In this document: in pieces, positions 1-6,687 of the stretch | Layout: each line of letters begins with the position of its first letter | Numbering within the stretch: the first letter of the stretch is position 1 | NCBI GenBank assembly: GCA_947176285.1 | Contig: CAMWQF010000086.1 | Span: 1-9,751 of the forward strand | Reading direction: 5' to 3' | DNA: 9,751 nucleotides | From: an uncultured Porphyromonadaceae bacterium | GTDB lineage: Bacteria; Bacteroidota; Bacteroidia; Bacteroidales; Muribaculaceae | Notes under the pieces: model-generated | Databases searched by the model: none | Told to the model about the DNA's origin: nothing | Seen by the model: only the letters and a program-made list of their open reading frames with translations | Position numbers and translations under genes: made by a program

Positions 1-2657
1 TTCCTAAATTCATCAAGGATAGAAGCATCGATGTGGCTGAATTGGAATCAAAACTCCCACCGTTCTCTCTTTCTGCTGATGTAGCCGGTTCTGGTATTGC
101 CTCCAGTTTGCTCGCTCCAACAGGAATGGGATTCAAGACGTTTAATCTGAATTTGTCTAAAGATTCTATCATCGATGGTAATGTCATCCTCAATACGTTG
201 ACTACTGAGTCAATGCGTATCGACACCATCACTCTTGATCTGAAATCGCGTGGCAACTTGCTCGACTATATTGTACATATGGGCAACCGTCCCGGCACTT
301 TAGATGAGTTTGCTAATGTGAAGATGAGTGGATATCTCGGTGAAAATCGTCTCTCTGCATTCCTCCAGCAGCGCAATATCCAGAATAAGATGGGCTATCG
401 TCTCGGTTTCACTGCGTCAGTAGCTGATTCAGTGGTGTCGGTACGCTTTACTCCTCTTAAGGCTACTATTGCCTATCTCCCTTGGGTATTTAACCTTGAC
501 AACTATATTGACTATACCATTACTAACAAGAAGCTTAATGCTAATCTTGAGGCAAGCAGCGATCAGAGCAGTATCCTTCTGCGCACTGAAAAGAATGAGA
601 AGGGACAAGACAATCTTCACCTCAATCTGAAAAATATCAAAGTGGAAGATTTCCTGCAGATGGCTCTTAACGCACCCCCCGTCAAGGCTAATGTGAATTC
701 AGATATCAATGTGCGCTACACTGGCAAGGCTCTTGTAGGGAAAGGTACTCTTGATATCAGTGACTTCTATTATGAGAAGAAACGTGTAGGTGATTTCAAT
801 TTCTCTTTGGCTGCCGGAATGGGAAATAAAGGAAAAAGTGCCGGGAAGATTGGTCTTCTCGTTGATGGTGCAGAAGCAGCTGCTGTGCAGTTTGTGCTTG
901 CTCCGGATTCTGTCAATCCTAATCAAGGTATGATTGCCGAGCGTCTGAAACTGGTGCTTACTAAGTTCCCGTTGTCCATAGCAAATCCTTTTATGCCTCC
1001 TCAGACTATGAAACTGACAGGCGCCCTCAATGGCGATATGAGTCTTAGTGGAAGTTTCACAGCTCCCAAACTCAACGGCAGCATTTCTTGTGATTCTGTC
1101 GGAGTATTCTTCAACATGCTTGGCACCACATTCCGCTTTGGCAATGACCCAATTACAGTGACCGATAATGTGCTTGATTTCCATGAATTTGATATCTTTG
1201 CAGTAAATAAAAATCCTTTAAAGATATTGGGTACGGTGGATGCTACAAAGTTTAGCGATATTAAACTGAATCTGGCAGCCAAAGCAAACAATATGCAGGT
1301 GGTTGGCAATAAGAACTATAACGCCGATGTCAATGGAAAACTTTTCGTTGATCTTGATGCCACTGTCACCGGCTCCACATCGCTGATGAATGTCAATGCA
1401 AATCTCAATGTGCTTCCCACTACTGACATTGTCTACAATTTCGTGTCAACGTCTGACGCCCTCCCCGGAAGCCAAGGAGCAGATGGCGTGGTGAAGTTTG
1501 TCAATTTCTCTGATTCCACCCAAGTGGCTAAGGCGGATTCTCTGACGTCGTCGCTCGCAATGAGAATAAATGCTAATGCTAATATATCCCCGGGTACTCA
1601 AATCACAGTCAATCTCGGTATGCCCGGCAAGAGTGCCGGCAAAGTGGAATGTAATCCTTCCGGTTCCCTCAATTATTTCCAAAACTATGTCGGGGATATG
1701 AAGCTTAACGGCACGCTTTACACAGGCAGTGGCTATGTCAATTACAATATCCCGGTAATTGGAAAGAAAGGTTTCAATTTTGACCAGAACAGCCATATCA
1801 CATGGAATGGTGATATAATGAATCCAACTCTCGCTGTCACCGCTACAGATGCGCTTAAGGCAAGTATTCAGACCAGCGGCAACACTCGCCTTGTCAATTT
1901 CCTCGTGACACTTAAAATTGCCAATACACTGTCTGCACCATCCGTTGTGTTCGACCTGTCTACCGACGATGATCTGAGCATTAGCAACGAACTTCAGTCC
2001 ATGACCGCCGAGCAGCGTCAGCAGCAGGCTATGAATCTCTTGCTCACCGGTATGTACACTGGCCCGGGCTCTAAGTCTGTCGGAATGGGGGTAGGCACAA
2101 ATACTCTTTATAGCTACCTCACTTCGCAACTCAACTCATTCCTCGCCGACAATGTGAAGGGTGTCGATATCAGTCTGGGTGTCGACCAGTATCAGACAGG
2201 TGTGGACGGTAATACGTCTACTAATACTTCCTATTCTTATCAAGTCTCAAAATCACTTATCAACAATAGGTTTAAAATAATCGTAGGTGGTAACTACTCC
2301 ACTGATGCCTCTGCAGATGAAAACTTCCAGCAGAATCTCATCAGCGACATCGCTTTTGAATATATCCTAAAGCAGACCAACAATATGAGTCTTAACGCTC
2401 GCCTCTTCCGTCACACCGGATTTGAAAGTGTACTTGAAGGTGAGATTACTGAGACCGGTGTTGGTATGTCGTTGAAGCGAAGACTGGCTTATTTCTCAGA
2501 ACTCTTCAATTTTGGATTCGGCAAGAAGAAAAATCATAATAAGGCCATTGCTCTGCCTGCCTTAAATGACTCGGTTTCAAACGTGAAGAAGAAGGTGGAG
2601 GCATCTGCCGACTCAATTAAGGCTCTCTCAAGAAAGGAGGAAGGAAATGAAGAATAA
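1..2657 (+). CDS. tamB: TamB-like translocation/assembly module protein, 5' end outside window
   Basis: C-terminal 884 residues of a TamB/DUF490-family protein. TamB proteins are anchored in the inner membrane and span the periplasm as a long beta-sheet groove; they work with a BamA-type outer-membrane partner in outer-membrane protein insertion and/or lipid transport. The frame is open to the left edge, with its first full codon at position 3. The GTG at 33 is therefore internal and the N-terminal anchor lies upstream. The visible part is almost all repeating amphipathic beta-strand sequence rich in Asn, Ser, Thr and Gly. A typical DUF490 core begins near visible residue 565 (LNGTLYTGSGYVNY, then ITWNGDIMNPTL), followed by a polar EQRQQQAMNLLLTGMYTG segment near 670 and a strand-rich end. 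The last ~45 residues (840-884) are a hydrophilic Lys/Glu-rich tail. The gene overlaps tamL by 11 bp, which supports the TamB assignment. Family call is firm; the exact cargo is unknown. Confidence 0.88.
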   Translation, partial: PKFIKDRSIDVAELESKLPPFSLSADVAGSGIASSLLAPTGMGFKTFNLNLSKDSIIDGNVILNTLTTESMRIDTITLDLKSRGNLLDYIVHMGNRPGTLDEFANVKMSGYLGENRLSAFLQQRNIQNKMGYRLGFTASVADSVVSVRFTPLKATIAYLPWVFNLDNYIDYTITNKKLNANLEASSDQSSILLRTEKNEKGQDNLHLNLKNIKVEDFLQMALNAPPVKANVNSDINVRYTGKALVGKGTLDISDFYYEKKRVGDFNFSLAAGMGNKGKSAGKIGLLVDGAEAAAVQFVLAPDSVNPNQGMIAERLKLVLTKFPLSIANPFMPPQTMKLTGALNGDMSLSGSFTAPKLNGSISCDSVGVFFNMLGTTFRFGNDPITVTDNVLDFHEFDIFAVNKNPLKILGTVDATKFSDIKLNLAAKANNMQVVGNKNYNADVNGKLFVDLDATVTGSTSLMNVNANLNVLPTTDIVYNFVSTSDALPGSQGADGVVKFVNFSDSTQVAKADSLTSSLAMRINANANISPGTQITVNLGMPGKSAGKVECNPSGSLNYFQNYVGDMKLNGTLYTGSGYVNYNIPVIGKKGFNFDQNSHITWNGDIMNPTLAVTATDALKASIQTSGNTRLVNFLVTLKIANTLSAPSVVFDLSTDDDLSISNELQSMTAEQRQQQAMNLLLTGMYTGPGSKSVGMGVGTNTLYSYLTSQLNSFLADNVKGVDISLGVDQYQTGVDGNTSTNTSYSYQVSKSLINNRFKIIVGGNYSTDASADENFQQNLISDIAFEYILKQTNNMSLNARLFRHTGFESVLEGEITETGVGMSLKRRLAYFSELFNFGFGKKKNHNKAIALPALNDSVSNVKKKVEASADSIKALSRKEEGNEE
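2633..2640 (+). promoter_or_regulatory. Strong Shine-Dalgarno site of tamL inside the end of tamB
   Basis: AAAGGAGG lies 6 nt before the tamL ATG, within the last codons of tamB. It is a near-perfect anti-SD match, and no other gene in this window has one; the other starts have A-rich or AGG-only contexts. With the 11-bp gene overlap it fixes the tamL start and points to translational coupling of the two partners. The sequence also encodes the Arg-Lys-Glu-Glu end of TamB, so part of the match could come from coding constraint. Confidence 0.75.
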
Positions 2658-4986
2658 TAGATATTTGCGCTCTTTCCGAGGAGCTTCAGGTTTGCTCGTT
2701 GCTGCTTTTGTGCTTTTGCTGATTGCTGGCGCTTGCAGCACTACTCGCCGCTTAGGCGAGGATGAGGTGCTTTACACCGGCATGAAGGTTAAGATTAACC
2801 CTACCGGCGATGAAAAACTCCCGGATGCTCTTGTTTCGGAACTTAAGAGTGCCGTAGATGTAAAGCCTAACAATGCGGTGCCATTCATAACTCCTTATAT
2901 GCGCTATCCTTTCCCTTATGGCCTTTGGGTATATAATTATTGGAATGATTCCGCTAAAGGTGTCTATGGTTGGCTCTATCGTAAACTTGTGGAGCAGCCT
3001 GTACTTGTCTCCAGCGTAAAGGCTCCACAACGAATGAAGATGTTGGAGCAGATTCTTGCTGACAACGGTTATTTTGGTTCTACTGCAACTTTTGAGGAGA
3101 TTCCCAATAAAAAGAATCCTAAAATGGCTTCTATGGCATACACCATCGATGTCTCTTCTCCTTATAAGATTGACACGATAGAGTATTTCAATCGGAAGTC
3201 AGACCATCTGACATCTTTCATAGATTCTCTCGCTCGCAAGAGTGTATGGTTTCAGAAAGGTGCTATTTTCTGTGTGGATTCTCTTTCTGCGTTGAGAGTC
3301 GAAATTGCCAACAATCTCCGCAACCGTGGATATTATTATTTCCGTCCGGAATACATTGAGTTTATGGCAGATACATTCCTTACTCCACATGCTGTAGCAA
3401 TACGTCTTAATTTGGCAGATAATCTCCCCGAACCGGCTATGCTAAGATATAAAACCCGAAATATTGTGACTATTTTGGAGAGAAATGAGGCATATGATTC
3501 CGGAACTCCTGACACTCTTCAGACTGATAGGGGAGAACTTATAGTGATGCGTCCTCAGCGTCTGAGAAAAAAACTTATTCCGGAGTGCATTACTTTCAGA
3601 AAAGGAAAGACATTCTCAGTGCGGGATATGGATAGGACTCAGACTCGGCTTTCTCGGCTTGGTATTTTCTCAAATATCCAAATACAACCTGTTTTGGCTG
3701 ATACTGCCGCTGCAGATCCGCAAATGGACGTCTATATAACTTGCCGCTACGACCGCCCTATGGAGGTGTCGCTTGAGGTGAATGCCACTTCTAAGTCTAA
3801 CTCTTACATTGGTCCCGGATTGATTGGCTCGTTCACTCACAATAATCTCTTCGGCGGTGGTGAAAAGTTGTCGGTGTCCCTGAATGCTGACTATGAATGG
3901 CAGACAGGCCGCGACCGTTCCAATGTGTTCAATTCCTATGAATTTGGTCTTCAAGGGTCGCTTGCATTCCCGCGGCTCCTAGCTCCAAAATTCATCCCCA
4001 GGTCGAAACGCGACCTAAACTGGACTACAGTTTCTCTTGGTGGATCCGTCTTGAACCGTCCTAAATATTTCATGATGGCGGAATACAACATGGGCATCAC
4101 CTATGAATGGCGCGCTACCCGGCATGCTGTCAATTCTTTCACTCCGTTCAAACTCACCTATAATAAACTCATTCACACTACTGAGTCTTTTGATTCTGTA
4201 ATGGCGATGAATCCCGCAGTTGCACTCAGTTTCGAAAGCCGTTTCATTCCGCAACTTAGTTATACTTATACATACGACCGCTGGTTTGAACGCGCACACA
4301 ATAACGAATTGACTTTCACCGCTACATTTACAGAAGCCGGCAATCTCTTTGACGGTATCTATGAACTTGCTAAAGTGAAAGGCGAAAAGAAACTGTTTGG
4401 CACACCTTTCTCGCAGTTTGTCAAAGGTCAGGTGCAGCTCGTATGGAATCGTCGTCTTTTCCCAAAGCAAGAACACTGGATTGTTTCCCGTGTGCTCCTT
4501 GGCGCAGCGCATGCCTACGGTAATTCTAAGGAGGTCCCTTATTCCGAGCAGTTCTATATAGGTGGTGCCAACTCAATCCGTGCGTTTACGGTTCGCTCTA
4601 TAGGTCCGGGTAGTTACCGCGCTCCGCGTGATCTTGTGAATGGATACTTCGATCAGACTGGTACTTTTAAGTTTGAGATAAATACGGAATACCGCTTCCC
4701 GTTGGTGGGAGACCTTCATGGGGCTGCTTTCATTGATGCCGGCAATATCTGGCTTCTTAAGAACGACCCTTTGCGTCCCGGTGGTCAACTCGAAGCCAAG
4801 ACTTTCTTGAAAGATATTGCTCTCGGCACTGGTGTCGGTCTTCGTTATGATCTTGGAATGATGGTAGTGCGTCTTGATCTAGGCTATGGTCTGCACACCC
4901 CATACAGCAACGGCACCCCGCATTATTTCAACGTGCGTTTCAAAGATGCCTTTGCACTCCACCTCGCACTGGGTTACCCATTCTGA
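2647..4986 (+). CDS. tamL: TamL: lipoprotein-type BamA/TamA family outer-membrane protein
   Basis: 779-residue Omp85-family protein and outer-membrane partner of the TamB encoded just upstream. Residues 1-30 form a signal peptide (basic start, hydrophobic 16-27) ending in IAGAC-S, so Cys30 is the likely lipidated residue. The -3 position is Ala rather than the usual Leu, so the lipobox is slightly weak. Lipidated TamA homologues are the known Bacteroidetes variant called TamL. POTRA-like segments lie roughly at 36-100, 170-240 and 300-370 (the last with FSVRDMDRTQTRLSRLGIFS). The barrel runs from about 375 to the C-terminal aromatic (GYPF). The Omp85 loop-6 motif is seen as GGANSIRAFTVRSIGPG, with Arg645. 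The canonical RGF Gly is Ala646 here, which I believe is common in this subgroup (from memory). Start chosen for the SD site 6 nt upstream and the signal peptide. A terminator follows the stop. Confidence 0.9.
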   Translation: MKNNRYLRSFRGASGLLVAAFVLLLIAGACSTTRRLGEDEVLYTGMKVKINPTGDEKLPDALVSELKSAVDVKPNNAVPFITPYMRYPFPYGLWVYNYWNDSAKGVYGWLYRKLVEQPVLVSSVKAPQRMKMLEQILADNGYFGSTATFEEIPNKKNPKMASMAYTIDVSSPYKIDTIEYFNRKSDHLTSFIDSLARKSVWFQKGAIFCVDSLSALRVEIANNLRNRGYYYFRPEYIEFMADTFLTPHAVAIRLNLADNLPEPAMLRYKTRNIVTILERNEAYDSGTPDTLQTDRGELIVMRPQRLRKKLIPECITFRKGKTFSVRDMDRTQTRLSRLGIFSNIQIQPVLADTAAADPQMDVYITCRYDRPMEVSLEVNATSKSNSYIGPGLIGSFTHNNLFGGGEKLSVSLNADYEWQTGRDRSNVFNSYEFGLQGSLAFPRLLAPKFIPRSKRDLNWTTVSLGGSVLNRPKYFMMAEYNMGITYEWRATRHAVNSFTPFKLTYNKLIHTTESFDSVMAMNPAVALSFESRFIPQLSYTYTYDRWFERAHNNELTFTATFTEAGNLFDGIYELAKVKGEKKLFGTPFSQFVKGQVQLVWNRRLFPKQEHWIVSRVLLGAAHAYGNSKEVPYSEQFYIGGANSIRAFTVRSIGPGSYRAPRDLVNGYFDQTGTFKFEINTEYRFPLVGDLHGAAFIDAGNIWLLKNDPLRPGGQLEAKTFLKDIALGTGVGLRYDLGMMVVRLDLGYGLHTPYSNGTPHYFNVRFKDAFALHLALGYPF

Positions 4987-5015
4987 TAGGGATGTGACAA
5001 TAAAATGTGGCATAA

Positions 5016-5048
5016 AAAATCGCCGTAATCATTGATTACGGCGATTTT
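5016..5048 (+). terminator. Intrinsic terminator after tamB-tamL, possibly bidirectional
   Basis: A perfect 15-bp inverted repeat (5016-5030 with 5034-5048) with a 3-nt ATT loop and a GC-rich centre (TCGCCG/CGGCGA) lies 30 nt after the tamL stop. On the + strand the stem ends in TTTT followed by AATAA. On the - strand it would be followed by six T (A-run 5014-5019), so it should also stop transcription arriving from the right. It separates the tam operon from the downstream gene, which has its own promoter. Confidence 0.88.
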
Positions 5049-5250
5049 AATAAGGAATTTATCAGTCGATTCATCCTCAGATAGACATCGCGCCTATGGC
5101 GATGACTCGACACCTTTATTTATCTTTTATAAGGCTTTCATTCAATGCCTTCTATATTATCCTTTATATCAATATAACACATATTTCCCATCTTTAGTTC
5201 GCATCTCTAATGTCCCTTTTGCTAATCGTGTTACGCCAAATTGAGCTAAA

Positions 5251-5282
5251 TTTGCAAAATTAAAAATTTTTAACTAATTTTG
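5251..5282 (+). promoter_or_regulatory. Bacteroidetes-type promoter for the GlmU-like gene
   Basis: TTTG at 5251-5254 and TAATTTTG at 5275-5282 are 20 nt apart, matching the established Bacteroidetes sigma pattern of -33 TTTG and -7 TAnnTTTG. The expected transcription start is about 5287-5290, giving a leader of roughly 85 nt. A second -7-like match, TAAATTTG (5247-5254), overlaps the -33 element but has no well-spaced upstream TTTG. The geometry is the same as that of the rpsL promoter in this window, which supports the call. Confidence 0.7.
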
Positions 5283-5335
5283 CACACAAAATGTAATCCT
5301 CCATCCTCTATAATAATTCCAATTTCTACAGGTAA

Positions 5336-5373
5336 TATTAATTATGCATTAAGCATTATTAATTATGCATTAA
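5336..5373 (+). repeat. Two direct 17-bp AT-rich repeats, 21-bp period, at a start codon
   Basis: TATTAATTATGCATTAA occurs exactly at 5336-5352 and 5357-5373, separated by GCAT. The second copy ends 1 nt before the ATG at 5375. Each copy contains an ATGCAT palindrome and a decoy ATG followed at once by CAT TAA. Just upstream (5327-5335) is TACAGGTAA, which also occurs directly before the downstream transporter start. The block looks like a local duplication in the translation initiation region. Confidence 0.85.
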
Positions 5374-5374
5374 T

Positions 5375-6574
5375 ATGAAAATCATTCTCTTCGACAATCT
5401 GGATGACCATTACGATCTCCTGCCCCTTTCCTTCACGCGTCCTATCTGTGACTTTCGGGTAGGTATCACCACCATACGCGAGAAATGGACTTCCTTCCTT
5501 CCCGATGCTGAAATCCATGCTCTTCCCGTAGATTTCCTTCGTGAACGTTTCGGTCAACCCGATGACAAAACGGAAGAAATGCTTTTTGTCTCAGGTTCCG
5601 TGGTTCCGGATGCAGATATTGCAGCCAAGATAGTCTCGCTCAAGAAAGGGCAGGCTATAGTCTGCGAATCACGCACTTTGGCTTTCCGCGGAGGATGGAA
5701 TGATCTCGAACAGCACAATTTCAATGACGTATTTGAAGAGGATCTTCGCCATCTTCGTAATGTGTATGATGTATTTATAATGAATCCTGAAGTCCTCGTG
5801 GAAGACTATATCCGTTTGACGGCTGACCGTGTCTCTAAATCACTTCCTGATTCAAACCACGTCATAGGCGATCTCTCAGATAAAGATGGTAACCCTTTGA
5901 TCTTTATAGAAGAGGGTGCTGAAGTGGAAGGTGCTACTTTCAATACAAAGGAAGGTCCTATATACATAGGTAAAGATGTATCCATTATGGAAGGTTGCTG
6001 TGTGCGCGGTCCAATTGCTTTCTGCGATCATTCCAAAGCACGTATGGGGGCAAAACTATATGGAGGCAGCACATTCGGTCCCTATGTGAAAGTGGGTGGA
6101 GAAGTCGACAATTCTGTTATATTCGGCTATTCCAATAAGGCTCACGATGGATATCTCGGAAATGCAGTGGTAGGCGAGTGGTGCAATATTGGAGCCGGCG
6201 TCAATTGCTCAAATCTTAAAAACGACTATTCGAAGATTCGGCTTTGGAACTATCGTCTGCACTCTTTTGCTCGCACCGATTTGCAATTCTGTGGTCCAAT
6301 TATCGGTGATCATTCAAAATTGGGTGTCAATGTAATGCTCAACACTGCCACTGTCATTGGTGTTGGTGTGAACGTTTACGGAGCAGGATTCCCAAGGGTC
6401 TTTCTCCCAAGTTTCCAGGAGGGTAGTGCAAACGGAGGCTTTGTAGATGTCCCCGTTAAGAAATTTCTCACTGTCGCAGAGCGCGTGATGGCTCGTCGTG
6501 GCATCTCCCTCTCTGATCAAGACCGCCGCATCTTCGACCGCATCTTCGACTACGCCTCTCACCTCAAAAAATAA
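5375..6574 (+). CDS. GlmU-like sugar nucleotidyltransferase with hexapeptide acyltransferase domain
   Basis: 399-residue protein of the Bacteroidetes-type alternative GlmU family (UDP-GlcNAc diphosphorylase / GlcN-1-P acetyltransferase-like). GlmU makes UDP-GlcNAc for peptidoglycan and surface glycans in the cytoplasm. The N-terminus reads MKIILFDN, then LLPLSFTRPICDFRVGIT and TIREKW (to 38). This lacks the classical GxGTRM nucleotide loop of E. coli GlmU but is what I recall for this family. Residues about 178-345 form hexapeptide beta-helix repeats. The stretch NKAHDGYLGNAVVG, then NIGAGVNCSN, aligns with the GlmU acetyltransferase centre, placing His257 at the catalytic His. It is shorter than E. 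coli GlmU (456). The start is chosen because the family N-terminus begins exactly here; there is no SD, and a duplicated AT block lies directly upstream. It is expected to be expressed from the promoter at 5251-5282. Family is confident; whether both reactions occur is not known from sequence. Confidence 0.82.
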   Translation: MKIILFDNLDDHYDLLPLSFTRPICDFRVGITTIREKWTSFLPDAEIHALPVDFLRERFGQPDDKTEEMLFVSGSVVPDADIAAKIVSLKKGQAIVCESRTLAFRGGWNDLEQHNFNDVFEEDLRHLRNVYDVFIMNPEVLVEDYIRLTADRVSKSLPDSNHVIGDLSDKDGNPLIFIEEGAEVEGATFNTKEGPIYIGKDVSIMEGCCVRGPIAFCDHSKARMGAKLYGGSTFGPYVKVGGEVDNSVIFGYSNKAHDGYLGNAVVGEWCNIGAGVNCSNLKNDYSKIRLWNYRLHSFARTDLQFCGPIIGDHSKLGVNVMLNTATVIGVGVNVYGAGFPRVFLPSFQEGSANGGFVDVPVKKFLTVAERVMARRGISLSDQDRRIFDRIFDYASHLKK

Positions 6575-6687
6575 CCTTTAGGTCGTAAGCATGCTCCGCA
6601 TGCGTTCCTCAAAGTCTTTGCTCTCTGACCTCTGATATTAGCCCTATTAGCCCCATTGGGCATATTTATAAAAATTTACAGGTAAAT
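6575..6687 (+). other. 113-bp spacer with small repeats, no clear promoter or terminator
   Basis: The spacer contains a 6-bp hairpin GCATGC-TCC-GCATGC (6589-6603) with no T run. It also has a 9-bp near-tandem repeat ATTAGCCCT/ATTAGCCCC (6637-6645, 6646-6654) running into a 4-bp GCCC/GGGC hairpin (6650-6661). I find no TAnnTTTG promoter, so the transporter may be co-transcribed with the gene before it. TACAGGTAA (6678-6686) directly precedes the next ATG, with AGG 5 nt from it as a weak ribosome site. Confidence 0.55.

Larger units (their letters stand above)
4987..5374. other. 388-bp AT-rich intergenic region without a convincing gene
   Basis: The region holds, in order, the tamL terminator (5016-5048), a low-complexity pyrimidine-rich stretch, a promoter (5251-5282) and a duplicated block (5336-5373) before the next gene. 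Between 5064 and 5112 there is a small nested structure: an inner stem CATCGC/GCGATG (5086-5091 with 5099-5104) inside GTCGA/TCGAC (5065-5069 with 5107-5111). No promoter precedes it on the + strand, so I do not call an RNA gene. The only open frame (about 5032-5244) starts inside the terminator stem and has no recognisable protein features. Confidence 0.7.

Noticed and set aside
33..35. GTG as the tamB start
   Set aside because: The reading frame is open back to the window edge and TamB proteins are much longer with an N-terminal membrane anchor, so this GTG is an internal Val codon.
1446..2129. Long - strand open frame within tamB
   Set aside because: It is fully inside a well-supported coding gene, has no family features and looks like a shadow of the + strand codons.
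5032..5244. 70-codon open frame between tamL and the GlmU-like gene
   Set aside because: Its start lies in the terminator stem, it has no ribosome site or promoter, and the translation resembles no protein; it runs through low-complexity AT-rich DNA.
6589..6603. GCATGC-TCC-GCATGC hairpin as a terminator for the GlmU-like gene
   Set aside because: The stem is only 6 bp and no T run follows it.
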